Source of the DNA: Nymphaea colorata
Lineage: Eukaryota > Streptophyta > Magnoliopsida > Nymphaeales > Nymphaeaceae
Direction: 5' to 3'
DNA length: 64,000 bases
Assembly: GCF_008831285.2 (NCBI RefSeq)
Contig: NC_045139.1
Location: forward strand, 2,860,704-2,924,703
A model generated the notes under the pieces. The model searched no databases, had not been told where the DNA came from, and saw nothing but the letters and a program-made list of their open reading frames with translations. The position numbers and the translations under genes are program-made. Below are positions 35,901 through 49,204 of this stretch, one piece after another. Positions within the stretch are counted from its first letter, which is position 1. Every line of letters begins with the position of its first letter.

Positions 35901-38030
35901 AAAAAACACACACACACATTTCTTCACTTGATATATGTAGGTCAGATAAGCATCTATATCAATTGAAAGAGACATATTCAAAGAGTGAAAAGCCTTTTTG
36001 AACCAAAGTTTTAAGATGAAAGATTTTCAAGACTTGAGATATTTTCTTAATGTTGACGTTGATAAGAAGGATGATACTTTGTCTCTAGCTCAACATAAAT
36101 ATACCATTGACCTATTGGGCAGGGCAAGGATGAGAGGTTGCAAGCCCTTGGCTACTCTTAGTGTTTCACATTCAGAAGTTACGCTTTGAGGATGGAGACT
36201 TGCATGATGATCTGACCACATATTGAAGTACAATAAGCATGTCTTGATGTCTTACTTTACTAAGTCAAACAATGTTATTTTATAAATCAAGTGTCGCTGT
36301 TTATATATAAGCTAATAGCTTGACACATGAAGGCAGTGAACAGATACGAGGTAACAGAAAAGAATGGTTAGAGAGGTGCATTTTGTAAAAGAAATTGGTC
36401 CACAAAAGGTAAATATGAAATTATTGCTTATGTGGATGCAGATTAGGTAGGAAATCTAAATGAAAGGAGTTTAGTCTCTAAATAGTGTATGTCACTGGAG
36501 AGAATCCAATATCTTATAGCAGAAAATAAAGATCATTGCTAGATCAAGTAATGAATTAATGTACGGATCTACCATTGCTGCCACCACTGAAGCCATATGA
36601 GTTGGACATTCACAGAGGGAGGAAGAACTTATCTCAAGGTCACTATTGTTATGCAATAATCAAAGTTCTAAACATACTTTTTCAAATCTGATTCATCATA
36701 ATTGCAGAAAACACATTGTGATAGATTAATGTTCCATCAAATAGAAGGTTGAAGAAAGGAGATTGAACCTCACAATGTTGGAAATGAAAATTCACAAAGA
36801 ACAGTCTTTGGTATTTAAATGGCAAGACACCCATGGTTCAAGAACATGTACAACTTGAGACTGTTAAGTTATACTGGATTTGGCTTCCATTCTAGCTCAA
36901 ACCCAAACATGATGTATACTGGGCACACACTACATGTGGATATAGCTATTCTATCATATGAGGGGGGGCATCATTGTTTAGTGTTATATCTTTGGAAGAC
37001 ATATAATTGAATGAAATTAGCCTATCAGGTCACACCTCTCACATTTGGAGTAAATTTTAGGGGACTTCCTTATTGCCTTTTTAAATACTTCTTTGCTAAA
37101 AAATAAAAATAGTTTGTGGTGGTTGATTTTCACAATTTAACACAAACGTCATCACAATGAAAATTTTTGTCAGTTGTTTAAGCATGTATAACCCACAAAA
37201 AGCATCTGCATGTATAACTCAAATATGCAAAATGGTTGTCCTATGTAATCGTATAAAAGTAATGAAATGTGACTCCATCACACCTGTAAATGCTCAAAGA
37301 CGGAATTTGAATTTGAGACCTCCCATGCTTGATAAAGTAAGCGAACTGCAAAAGCATATAATACTCTGCAAAGAAAAAATACAAAGTAGCATCAGACTAA
37401 GCACTACTTTAATCAACCTGAGAAATGGAAAGTTTAAGACCTCAACTGGCTTTCTCTTAACTTGACAACTAAGGTCTGAGCACATACATTTGAAATTAAG
37501 AAAATAATCGCATAAAAAGTTGCACCAAGAATTTCCAAAAAAAAGTGTGAATTAAAAAAACACATTGAAAGTGTGGATGAACTGCATATTAAGGAGAAAC
37601 CGCAGGACTAGAAAAAGTAATAACATCTAAGACTCTATCGGCGTCCAAGAACTACACGAAGGAATTAACCTACCAAACAATCCAGCATGAAAACATATAT
37701 ATGTCAAAGGAAAAAACCATGATTCAAGTCATAGTGACAAATATCTCCAACACTTCGAAAAGATCCAGATACTGTTGTAATTTTGAATCCAAACTATAAT
37801 ATCAACTTCCAACATTTTCAAAATACCCCCATAAACAAAAATTTCAAGAAAATTTTTTAACTATGTCATTTTTTCTTTTATATTCTCAAAAGGTTTTTCT
37901 GAGTGTTTTCCCAAAAATTAAAATGTTTCATAAGAAAACTACCAGAATATGCACATCGACATAGATACAGGTGTCAGTGTCAGAGATGGGTACAAACAGG
38001 CAGACAGAGAGTCTTGAAAAACTAGACGCT

Positions 38031-38069
<39 letters not shown>

Positions 38070-41000
38070 CCCATTTTAAACCGGCATTTAGACCTAATAA
38101 AAGTAAAAGAATAACAGTAGGAAGAATGGCAAGAACAACATCTTGCCCGACACCCTAGCACAATAAAAAAGGAAATGGCTATTTCTTTAAGACCATACCA
38201 GCTGCCCAGGCAGAGAGAGAGAGCACAACGGAGGGAAGAGGAAGGAACCTGGCATGGCTAGAAAAAGAAGAAGAAAAAAGGTGCATTTCCAGAAAGCCTA
38301 GTTTCTGACTTTTTCCAGATAAAAAACATTCTTCAAAGAGACACATGACCAGCTTCTATTGTCACAAATATCATTCTCGGGAAAATATCGACAAAGTTTT
38401 CTCAGGTATTTTTTCGCGAAGTTGTTTTTCTCAGGAAAATCTCGATAACTTTTTAAAAAAATGAAATCATAAAAAAACCTTTATTCTAAATATTAAAAAA
38501 AATAAAATATCAGGAAAAAAAATCGTGATAAAATTGTGAGATTTTTGTTTTCACAAGATTTTCAAAATCTCATGAGTGTTTCCAGAATTTTTTGTTTTAT
38601 TTAATTTTCTCGTAAATATCACGATATCTATGATGCTGCTTCTAAGGCACTATGTTAAAAATGTTGTCAGTTGTGACCCAGAGACGTTGATGCACGTCTG
38701 ACATCAACATCTCTAGCTTTTGGATGTACCAACAAAACATAAGTTCTCACTTATATATTTAAACCTGCAGTTGACTCAAGCATTCAAGGCACTATGAAGG
38801 CCAGATTTAAATAGGTCCAAATTATCCACTTAAGAACGACATGCCAAATTGTAAAATTGTAAAACAGATGGACAACAAATTACAATTGAAATTAGTGCAG
38901 CTTTTGGGACACACCATGTAAAGTAATTTGTGTTTTAATGTTCTAGATCTTTCATTTCCTGACATTACATGAGTTGGCTTCCAAGCTATAAGATTCTCAA
39001 TTTCTCGTTGAGTATTGTTTAGAATTTTAACCATAAGAGATTTTCAACAAAAGTAGTGAACATTATGTCTATCTAAATTCACACGTCCATACAAATTTTA
39101 CATAAAACGACATACATAATATTTTTTTTTGTTTTTACTTTTTCATGTGGCAGAAAAATAAACTAGAAAAATTGAAAGCTGATAGCCATTGCATGAAAAT
39201 GCAACACGATGTTATTTTTCTTTCAAAATCATCTGAAGCAACTTCATTAGCAGATTCAACAATAAAAAGGACTGGATAAAGTGGTGAGAAGTAGCAATGT
39301 CCAACTTTTAAAGGGCATAACAAATTCCAGATGAATACCATACGGGTTCACATCCTTGCAAAGCATTGAAGATATTGTCTCAACAATTAGTGGTGATACG
39401 GGAGAGTGTGATCCCATTGATGCAAAAACCGTCAAGAGCTTCAGCTGCAAAAAAGAGGAAACAAAAAAGGCCTATCAAATAAATATAACATTTTTTTACA
39501 GAATTATCTACAAGAAAGGTTTACGATTACACATCACATATAAATCAGAGAGAGAGAGAGAGATGACCAAAATTTCAGGTGACTGCTTCTTCTCAATGCA
39601 GATGATTCTACTGTAGAACAGGACAACTAGCAGCAGAGAAAGGCCTAATCTCTGATCCATTCTTGCGATAGAAGCCAAAGTATCAATAGCAGAGAGCTGA
39701 AGATTTTGGTGCATAATCAGAACAGAGATAACAGCACCAAGCAAGAATGGAATCCCTGTATTATGAAAAAGAATGATGTCACTGGGTGAAAATATGAGCC
39801 AAGATCTACATTTCAACCATAAAAATTCTAATTCAGGCAACCTTCTTTATTGGTGGCTGAAACCTAAAACCCCTCCCTTTGTCAATAAATTATCTTTGGT
39901 GATCAGCAACTCACCGACTGGGCAACATATGGTTATGTTTTCAGCGAGACAACGACTCAAAGGTTCCTCCTTCCCCTCTCTTTTTTGCCTCTCCTATAAG
40001 TGTTGATGGATACTCTCTCTCTCTCTCCTCTCTCGTGATCGGCCTTCTTTCCCTCTCTACCTTCTATCTTTGCCTTCCTCTCTCTTGATCTCCCTCACCC
40101 TATTTGTCTTTTTTTTTAAAGTAAATGAAATCAAATTAATTATCTCTCCAATGATTGTACATTTCATCTTTCTTTGTCCTTGAAATTGATTTTGCTTTTG
40201 TAGTTCAACTATGAATTTTCATTTTCTTTAATTATTTGCTTATTAATTGTAGTTTTTTTTTTAAACCACATTTTTGTTATACACATATACCCCCCACACC
40301 CAAGTTTTTTGTAATTGGTCCACACCCGCATCCATATTACATAGCTTCTTCTACTCTTTCTCTATCCTTAAAATGCAGATGGTCTAAAAAATCATCAAGA
40401 TCCTTTCTTATGAAAAGTATAGTTCGCCCTACACTTTTATATGTTTCGCATATTCGCAATTATCCTTCAGAGAGCAAGACAGGCAGGAACCAGTAGGGTG
40501 GATTGGAGAGGCTCAAGGTTATAAACACTCTATTACCAACTTGGCACACTTACTGATTTAGATGGAAAATGAAGGAAAATTGTATTGTGAAATGGATTCG
40601 CAATTGGCGGATAAAGAGTGAATCAAAGCTCATCAATCTATCATGATGTCATGGATGTATAAAAGGTCACATCAATTCAGATGTAATTTTATATATATAG
40701 ATAACCGGAGGTTACAATATCTTCTCACACAAAACCTATACAACTTGTTCACTTCTTACTAAAACCTCAAAGAAACTATTGATTTCAATAAGAGTTCCGT
40801 ACCACTATTTTCTGCTTGTGAACAATCAAAGCTGTTGCTCCCACTTCAGTTTTTCACTTTTTTGTAACACCCTCTAGGCGAATGTGCATTCACTAAGAAC
40901 ATAAAAACCTGACTTTACACCCACACACAAACAAGATAGGTCAAACGGACCATCCGTATGCATGCATAAGTTGTGGAGCATTTATTTGCCTTGATTACAT

Positions 41001-44000
41001 GTACTGTTATCATGTCAGCAAATTTTTGCTTATAGATCCACTAGGAACATAGCAAATGGAAGCAGATGACTTATCTAGAGCATGTGATACCCATGACAAC
41101 GTGTCTCATATATGGTACATATGCATCTTAGGTATGGCCTATACATTTTAAGTCATACATACTATAAAATGTTAAACTAATTTACATGTGCATTTTGCTA
41201 TTTTCATTCGTTGATTGCTAAACACTAAACTTAAATAACTGTTTATGATTATAGAAATCTAGATATCTAGATTAGATTTATGAGCGGTGAAATCTAATTC
41301 CGTTAATCTTAAGACCCTTATAGAATTCAATTGACAGACCAACTTTTCATGATTTTGTTCTTGATATATGTTTTTGGATATTCCACATCTCTATCTGTAC
41401 AGTTAGATTTACAACAACGGGCTGGAAGGCCTTCTGTATGGCAAGATGGTCTGACAGCCAAATCTGAAGCATAAACATGTATTAGTTGTTGACCTGCCAT
41501 CAGATGACTTGAAGGTTGAGAAAATGCTACAGACTTTGACTTTTCAACAGCCACTGAGATATGGTCTCTTAGTTCAGCAAGCCACATGTTTGGCATATCA
41601 CAAGATCCAATGCCCTTGAACTTTGCTCTGGGACCAACACTTAAGCAGTAAGTATTTTCTGAAGAACACAGATCCTGAAAACAGAAGGCAGTTGAGAGTA
41701 TAAGAATAAACATTGACATTGATATGTAATCCAACCAGATGTAAGTTAGTGTAGTTCAGAAAGCCAATAATCATTAAGCATCTTCCAGGTGTGTGAACAT
41801 GTTATGTGTGAGACAAAACAGCTGCAAGAGGAACTCTTTATATGACTTGCAACATATTTCAGAGTTTCTTGATCTACTCTCCTATTTAAGACAAATTTCC
41901 TTTTATTCATGAGTAACAGCTTATACCACAATATCGTTCTTGTGACTTTTTCCAACCACACCTTTCTACACATGGAAAACCTCACATATTCTAAATTCAA
42001 AAGATACTACAATTATAATGAATTATGGATACGAAACTTATCTGCAGAAGTTTTAAATTCCAAATGAAATAAAATCTTTTTAAAAAAAATACTGTTACAA
42101 TATTGATATGTCTGCCTTTTCAGTACTGAAAATATGGTGAGGTTTCCCATTATTATCTTTAGAGTTGATTTGCCAATAAAATCATAATATTTACAAAGCG
42201 TAGCAGATGTTGATGATTCAGTATTGGTCTTCATTGTGCAGACTCCCTCCAACTGATTGCCTATGTTGAAGCAGTTGGCTCAAAAAAATGTATCTTAAAC
42301 TCAAGGGAACCAACGTTGGCATGAATATGCAACAACACTGGATTGCATGCTATACATGTAAAAAATTTAAGGAAATACATACTTCACGTGCACATATCTA
42401 TGGAAAGGAGCAACCCGATACAGATATAAAATAAAATGACTATAGACGAGAAGGGAAAAGAATTTTCCAGAAGATGAAACAATAACGTCAAATTCGAAAA
42501 AATAGAACCAGAAGTGAAAGAGAAGCAATCAAAACCTGAAGAAACAAATGCTGCAATAAATTTTGGGGAAGATATTCAGTTGTTCTAGTATGCGGAAGCC
42601 TTTTGTTGCTAACTGATAATCTATTTGTTGAACCCAACAAATTTTTTATTAGCATCTCCAATTTACCAAGTAATTCAGATGCAGCAGCTTTAATAGATTT
42701 AGCAGGAGAAGCCATGAGATGGATTGCGGGAAAAATGAATAAAAGCTCTTCCCTTAAAGAAAAAGAATTGTCATTTGTCTTGTCTGATTCTGCCAAAAAA
42801 AAAATCAGAATTCGATATATAAGCACTAAGCAGCTTCACATGAAACTAAAACACAATTAAAGCCAAACAGGACAGGCTAAGTTCTCTATTACAATAGAGA
42901 GCCATTGGGACATCAAGACCATATGCAAAGGTGACAAAGACGTGAATATGAACTGACATGCTGAAGTACGAAGTGTAGAAGATGACAAAATCATTGCCTG
43001 TAAATTGACAATTTCAAGACACCAGCAAAAATCGGACATGCAACAGTAGTAGATGCACAAGGAAAATATAGAATGTATAAGCATTTAATTTTAACCAGAA
43101 ACAGCTTTACTAGGGATCTAGATGGATCAAGAGTCAGTTAAGATGTAGCCATTACCACATCTCACTAAGCAAACATTAGCTAATCGCATGTAGAATAACA
43201 AAAAGACATGGATAGAAAAGCTACTACCCAATTTGGCCAGTTACGTTACGATTGGATTCAGATATCCTCAGGGGTTGGACATTCATTAGATGTAGATGAA
43301 AACCCATAAACTGACTTTGAACATTAATAGGATCTCATCCTTTCTCCTTTTCCTTATCTTAGCAGGCCTGACTATTCAAAATAGTCAGAGATGTAGACCC
43401 ATAGACATCCTAAGCCCACACAAAAACTTACACATGCTGTCATAAACAGCAAATATCTTAAAATTTTAAAACACATACAACAAGAATGAATTCATACACT
43501 GATAACAATAGATCTAAAGACCAGGTTCAGCAAACTTTACCATCCACCACTTCTTAACATTTAATAAAGGTCCCGTAGAGATAAACTACAGTGATGACAA
43601 GTAGATCAGAACTTGCAGAACTTTCAGTCTTTCACATAAAAGTGAAGAAATGGAAGCCAAACATAAATTGGAAAGAAGACTACCAGATTCATGCCTCCAG
43701 TCCAGCAGCATAATTAAGAGATTCAATATTGCAAGCTGCTCATGCTCAAACTCTGCTTTGGTAAGAATGAAAAATAAAAAGGCTATGGCAGAAGAAAATG
43801 TCTGCATATATCTCAATCCATGATTCCTTTGGAGAAGAAGCAATCTTTTCGATAGCATGATAAGCACTTCGATTTCGGCATATTCACCACCACAACTAGC
43901 ACAGCAAGACAAGAGTCGCTCTAGAAGTTCTGCTCCAACCACTTGAACCTCAGAAGCATACTGTAATGGATAGGCCAAAAAAGAATTTCCTAAGTACTGT

Positions 44001-45982
44001 CAAATGTTTTCAGAAATAACCTGCTATAACATGAATCTTGTAATTTTACTATCATGTTATATAGCTTTCTTGATTATATTAGTCCAAAACCATCACCAAC
44101 GTTGACAAAATTTAAGTAACAAGACTACATGTCACTGAGACAGAAGCACATTTGATACAGAGAAGTCACAAGCTTTCCACCAATACAATACCATTTCTGT
44201 TTCCTTCATATGCTCCAAGATTATTGAATATGCATCCACCAAACACTCTGCTGAGACGCTCAGAAGAGAAAACCCCTGTCAAACGTGAGAGCGTTAACTA
44301 CTTGTTTTCACATTGCACAATGGGTGCCCGCCTGGTAATCTCATCCAAAAAAAAAGGTCAGGTGCCGAGCATGTTGGAGACACGCTTGACACTAATAATG
44401 TTCACTAGCTTCAACGAAAGCAGTTAAATAAGACAGTATACGTCTTCTTTTTTCCTTCTTAAATCAGGCTCCTTGTTGCACTAGCTATTGCAGTTCTTGT
44501 AAACGAAAGTGGCAAAATTTGCATAAGAAAATATGACGTGCAAGATAAGCCATATTACCTCTAAATTCTTCCAATAAATATAGCCCATGCATTCCACTAA
44601 AATCTTGAAAAGTGATATCCCTTGGGGAAGAATGGAGCAAGACAATGATGAAATACACGAAACCAACTGCCTCGCGAAGGTGGATTTCACTGAAAAATGG
44701 TCTTCCAAGAACGTGAACATAATAAAGGGCCTTACGAACAAAGCTGTATCACTTACGCTCTCGTGTAAATGCTCTGAGACAAACAGTATCACTTGCTGCA
44801 TAATCTCTGATTGCGTCTCATTCCGACACGAAAGTACCTAAACAAGGATTGTTAAAGCTTGTGAACATCAAAAATATACCCAGAGGCAGAGGTAGCACGA
44901 ATACTAGGATTGTTAATTGTTTGTGCCGAATTATAAGAGGTTGCATATACAGTTGCACATCATTGCAGAAAAAAAGGAGGACACGCAATGACAGTAACTT
45001 TAAGAATCAAACATCATCACTGTTCATAGGACGAAATAATCCTTTCTCTTTTCCTTTCGGGAATCTAGAAAGCCTTACACACCAAGTTCATGTGGATAAA
45101 ACCTTATCAAGAGACGCGCACCCTAGTATTGTGAACCTACGACTAGCCGACGGACTGCCACACTAACAATTGGACCTTTTCAGATGAGAAGACCTTGTTG
45201 GCTCGCTTTGCAATTAAGCAGAAGTTCGAAAAAGGGGAAAATACACGTGATCCTCCTCAGCATTGTCAATAATCGAAGGCCAAAAATAGCAGCAAGCGAG
45301 AGGAGTTTTGAACTCGTACATCCTGTTTAAGAATCCTTTTCCCACGATTATTCGTTAGTAATACGTTGAACCACCCTACGGTCGTCCAAAATCGAAACAC
45401 TGGTGCACAAAATATACGAGACTCGACACCCAATGTCATTAGAGATCGTGCCCTAGCTCTAACAGAAACCAAAATAGAGTTCTTTGTTATTAAAAAGCAT
45501 CGTAGTTCTCTCGCATTTCGCGACTTCCAAGCCCGGTTATCCAACGAAGAGAACACTAAAAAAATCCAAAACCCAGGGAAAATTTATCCGACCTTGATGA
45601 AGGGATGCGTCTCCGGCGAGTCGTCACGCCACCAGGGACCGCTCCGAAAGGCGAGCCTGCAGAGGAAGCCGATTCCTTTGACGAAGACGCTGACGAACCG
45701 GGGAGGGCATCCCTCAAGCGCAGCAAGCAGCTCCTGGAACGCCAGATGAGGATCCATCCGGCCGTTCTTGACAAGGAGGCATAGCTCGCGGACGGCCTGA
45801 TCGGCGACGGACGCAGAGGTCGATAGGAGGCACCTGCCAATAGCTTCCTTCCCGGCATCGGACGACAGGCCGAGGTGGGGAGGGGCGGAGCGGAGCTTCT
45901 CGAAGAGAGCGGCAACGGCGTGCCGCTGCATCGACGGCTCGCCGGAGCGGAGCCGATCGAGAAATGGCGCGTAAGCGTTCAT
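20906..45982 (-). CDS. RST1: RST1 (RESURRECTION1)/focadhesin-type protein, 26 exons
   Basis: Large helical-repeat (DUF3730/focadhesin) protein. In Arabidopsis RST1 links the cytoplasmic exosome to the Ski complex in RNA decay, and its loss affects cuticular wax and embryos. Exons (start to end of gene): 45593-45982, 44559-44837, 44192-44275, 43684-43960, 42536-42789, 41413-41674, 39568-39755, 39344-39444, 37284-37365, 35161-35292, 34964-35045, 34810-34882, 34445-34613, 34104-34234, 33915-34006, 32912-33012, 32569-32787, 28477-28554, 27051-27233, 24851-25753, 24432-24715, 22738-23394, 22324-22474, 22127-22251, 21372-21413, 20906-21271. About 1,900 residues; the Arabidopsis protein is about 1,840. 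Landmarks are the N-terminal MNAYAPFLDRLRSGEPS, KRNPDRGVDLILSVSACIES, KGACGLGLGL and the C-terminal FEKQLKLA. Every junction keeps phase except exon 21 (24432-24715), which is one base short and changes frame near 24600. Exon 6 has an alternative donor at 41494. Confidence 0.93.
22252..22323 (-). other. 72-bp in-frame intron (RST1 intron 23)
   Basis: Donor GTTTGTG and acceptor TTACTTGACAG. Its length is a multiple of three and it contains no stop in the gene's frame, so retention would add 24 residues rich in Lys, Asn, Ser and Tyr. Removing it joins SEELD to AGAWFMLLEA, which fits the family better. This is close to the smallest size plants splice. Confidence 0.65.
24432..24715 (-). other. 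RST1 exon 21 with apparent 1-bp deletion
   Basis: The upstream part reads in frame through VQEIFLVVQDPKDQKLQ. The downstream part, starting with HSAWALSLLRHKLM, is in the next frame, with no intron signals between. The break is at the CAAACC string around 24598-24602 (minus strand reading). The flanking introns are both phase 0, yet the exon is 284 bp, one short of a multiple of three. Taken literally, the frame reaches a stop about 16 codons later and truncates the protein. This is either a real frameshift allele or a homopolymer error in the assembly. Confidence 0.85.
28401..28425. repeat. (TA)n microsatellite
   Basis: About 25 bp of TA in RST1 intron 18, followed after a few bases by a (GA)n run near 28433-28441. 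Confidence 0.95.
28555..32568 (-). other. RST1 intron 17 (4 kb)
   Basis: The exons on both sides join directly to a contiguous RST1 protein segment, so no exon is missing. The intron holds a purine-rich (GA) region at about 29570-29810 with a roughly 65-bp imperfect repeat (CAACT(C/T)TGG recurring near 29622, 29684 and 29752), a repeated string 'GCTAGGGAATCAAGGGTGTG' near 29431 and 29505, and the 4 x 223 bp array. Confidence 0.8.
30467..31358. repeat. four exact tandem copies of a 223-bp unit
   Basis: Copies start at 30467, 30690, 30913 and 31136; each begins GACTTGTTAAGAAC and ends GCAAACCAG. Reading them side by side I see no difference among the four. The unit has no open frame of note and looks like ordinary intron sequence. 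It contains the short inverted pair GGAAC/GTTCC around AAGTACCA. It lies wholly inside RST1 intron 17, so the protein is not affected. Confidence 0.97.
33524..33571. repeat. 24-bp tandem duplication (2 copies)
   Basis: CACGTACTTTTCCTTTCTAA plus four bases, repeated head to tail at 33524 and 33548, inside RST1 intron 15. Confidence 0.9.
33743..33789. repeat. poly-C, (CA)n and (TA)n compound low-complexity tract
   Basis: A C homopolymer of about 15 (33743-33757) is followed by CA repeats and then TA repeats, in RST1 intron 15. Homopolymer length here is likely to be unreliable. Confidence 0.95.
35925..36970 (+). mobile_element. Ty1-copia retrotransposon relic (RT to RNase H)
   Basis: Plus-strand frames show decayed Ty1-copia pol. 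A LIYV string near 35928 stands where the YVDD catalytic box should be but loses frame at the Asp pair. It is followed by LNQSFKMKDFQDLRYFLNVD and LAQHKYTIDLLGRARMRGCKP (36001-36150), then RNase H segments near 36417 (IAYVDAD, then stop), 36535 (IARSSNELMYGSTIAATTEA) and 36650 (LLCNNQSSKHTFSN, HIVID). A purine run AGGGGGGG at about 36960-36967 may be the polypurine tract. Many stops and frame changes make it inactive. It sits antisense within RST1 intron 9; no LTR was recognised. This is an old host-genome retroelement fragment. Confidence 0.85.
38033..38068. repeat. (TA)n microsatellite
   Basis: About 36 bp of TA repeats in RST1 intron 8. Confidence 0.95.
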
Positions 45983-47781
45983 CCTCGCGCCGGAATCGAA
46001 CCGATCGTAGGCCGTGGAGGGAACGCTCTTTTTGTGTGGAAGGCGGGAGCAGTAAAATCGGGTCCAGATACTTATCGACCCGTAATAGATTTGAACTTGG
46101 ATTTGGATTTTAAAAGTGCATCGGAGACCCAACTTAGTTCATTCAATATGCTTGGATCTGGATCTGGATCTGGATCTGGATCTTTCATATGGAATTTTCT
46201 TTCCCCTTCAAAATCTGTCCTAAAGTTTAGTAAACTATAACAATATCAAATCTATCTGATTTGAATTTAAGTGCTTTTGTCTGAAAAATATGGCATAAGG
46301 TTAAAGTTTTGACCATGTTAAGACGGTGATCATATGTCACCAAACTTCCTCAAGCCCTAAGTAATTGGATTTCAAATTGGATATGGTTCGAAGGTTAGAT
46401 TCAGATTTTAATACAAGTTTTTGAGACCAATTAATTCCAGTTCACATGACTCTATACTACCTTCATTTGTTATGCAATTCAAACTTGTTTCAGTTCCAGG
46501 GTCCAGGGTGGTGCGTTCACAAGGTCAATAGAACCTGATCCATGGTGGTCTTACCAACACTGGGTGACAAAGGGTGCTAACTCTCGAACCCTTGTCAAGA
46601 AGCCTCACGCAGGAACCTCAAAACAATCTTACAAATTTTTGACCTTGATATGGGTTTTACTTGAATTTAGATTTCAGCACCAAAGTAATGAACCGAGTCC
46701 AAACATGAGTATTCATGGGATCTTCCTTTTTCTCTACCTACTAGCCAGCTGAGAATTGAACAGGGAACTGACCCAAATCCATCAACTGCATCCCTGTTTC
46801 TAGTGTTCAAAAGTTGTTGAAGAATTGCTAAAAGATTGGTTGTATATTTGCCACTAGAGAAAACAACATTACCATAATAAAACCAAGAAAAATTTTGAAG
46901 AACAGCAACCAACAAATGCACTCGCTTTTGAATATTTTACGTTTAGATACTTAATTACAGGTGAAGAAACCAGTAAAATGAAGGGCTTTGCGTTGAAGTG
47001 TTGGCATATGACAACGGTATCAAAGCCACAAGTTGGTTATGAAACATGTTTTTTTGTGTAAGTTGATAAAAATGGCTTATTTGGAAGCTGGCATTGATTC
47101 TTTTCCTGGAGTTCTCTTAGAAGAAAAGGACAAAGATTTGACAAGCCGGAGATGACAGCACCTTTCGGCTTGAAATTATGACTAAAGGTCAAGATGGTGA
47201 GCAGTTTGCTTATTTGTGCTCTCAAAGTCAAAGCTAAGAAGAAAATAAAGGTGTGTAAAATGAATGATACGAAGCCTGCCAACCAGCAACCGTGATGACA
47301 AATTAGGCTTTAGTAGTATTAAACATAATGTCAAGCCACTAAGGTCAGATTCAAGAATGCATAAGGCAAAAGCAGATAAAAACAATGAATGACCATGAAG
47401 GGTAACAATGGGGCAATGCACAAGAGTCATGGCAAGGTGGCGAAGTGCATTGTTTGAGTGATGGTTTGAGAAAGGAACTCCTATGATGCATCAAAGTGAA
47501 GTAACTCGCCCATAGCATTGGTTCTCTTTTCTAAGGATCAATAGCCTACGAGAATCATGCGACAGGAATACCCAAGTGAAATTAATTCCCGGAACATGAA
47601 ACTGATTATAAAAAATGATGACAGAAAAAAGGGGATCAATACCCCCGCAGCCGAATGTTAGGAAGAAAAGTGAAAAAAAGGAAGAAGAGCTTGATCAGCC
47701 TGTTCACAGATAACATACATACTCAAATACATTTTTCCTTGGATGTCAAAAGCAAGCCAATAACGTAATGCAGACAAAATC
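45983..47781. other. intergenic between RST1 5' end and AP1M 3' end
   Basis: Holds the RST1 promoter and leader and the AP1M 3' UTR. The hexamer GGATCT occurs five times in tandem at 46154-46183, within a wider GGATTTGGATTT-type degenerate stretch (46090-46190). No TATA box stands out for RST1. No further gene is seen. Confidence 0.6.
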
Positions 47782-49163
47782 CTACATGAGTCTCAGCTCG
47801 TATTCTCCAGCCATGGTTATGTATCTCACCCATGGAAGAGCCTGATATCCACTTTTTTCAATGATTTTCAAGTATCGGACCTGCAAGATAGGAAAGAAAA
47901 ATATGTAACCACCAAGCAGATTTACAAGGTGATAATCAATTGCTAGTACATTTAATGGAATGCTCAAGAGCGTTGAGCTCCAAAACCACTAATTTCACCC
48001 AGCAGAGCCTCATGTTTATACAGGTGTTTGCCAAAAGTACATGCGTCATACACTTTCAACATAAAGCACTGAGCTGCTAATGTTTTAGGTGCCAATAGCA
48101 GGACAAATCAACCTCAGTACATCTCAGAAATGCTTATGACAAATCCACACATGCAGATGCATGAAATGCGGCAAATGAAGGAAATATGAACGCTGAAGTT
48201 CCAGAAGAAACAGAATATACAAAAGAGCCAGTGCAAAAGCACTCAGCTCTTTCCACTGTTAACATGAAAGTTCATTTCAGTGCTTTAGACTGTTAATATG
48301 AAAGTTCATTTTCATTGCAGAAATATTTCTAATGAATTTTCCCATTAGTGCTTGCGATAAGTGTAAGTTCAGGAGTCTCTCGTACAACTGCTTATTATGT
48401 AATACCGACCATTTTCTTGTCGACTTGAAGCATGTAGGATGTTCAGCTAAAATGTCAAGTCAAGATGAAACAACATCTATTGTAAATCCATCCATTAGCA
48501 GAAAAGGCAAGGGAGATTGGGAAAGAAAAGGACCTGTATCCCAGAAACAGTAAAGTATGGGATTTCAAACTTCACACGAATAGGAGCCTTCTTCTCTGGA
48601 GTTGCTTCTTCAGAGGTTATGCTCGGTAAACTGAACTGTGCCCTCAACATGTACTCCTAGAAATTCGATACGATACAAAATAATAAAGGATAGGACAAAC
48701 CAATTGTAATGTGCATATTACCAATCACCTTCAAAACACAAAGAAGAAAATACAAATAGATGCAAGTTAAAATAACAGTGAACTCCATGCACACCTTTCC
48801 ACCAGGGAACGACTTTATTTTCCAAACTAGTGCATCATTTTCAGGAGCATATGCAGCAGAACCCATTGAGGTTCTTATATTAGGGTTGGTCGCATCTGAA
48901 GGTACAGGAAGCTCAATCTCAACATTTGTAGCAGTGCTGTTGATGAACACAACAAGAACAAAAGAAGAAAAATCAGAATTTAACATCAACACGATGGAGT
49001 GATGAACCAAGTGACAAAAAATACCTCCTTTCCTTGAACTGGCTTCTAGTCTTAACCATGAATTCTATACGGCTTCTTGAATGTCTTTCAACTTGAGCTT
49101 CCACCCATATCAGAGGTTTTACCTACAATTAAGAATTTATGTATCAAACAAGAGAAACAGAAC

Positions 49164-49204
<41 letters not shown>

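Noticed and set aside
38340..38640. A possible AT-rich dispersed repeat with TATCG/CGATA phrases in RST1 intron 8
   Set aside because: Similar phrases occur near 23.9, 33.4 and 37.8 kb, but the likeness is too weak by eye to define a family or its ends.
45366..45749. A 127-codon plus-strand frame across the RST1 5' end
   Set aside because: It is antisense to RST1 exon 1 and shows no recognisable domain.
46520..46620. tRNA-like B-box (GGTTCGAGA on the minus strand) near 46,590
   Set aside because: No matching A-box or cloverleaf could be drawn, and no second copy with a shared body was seen.
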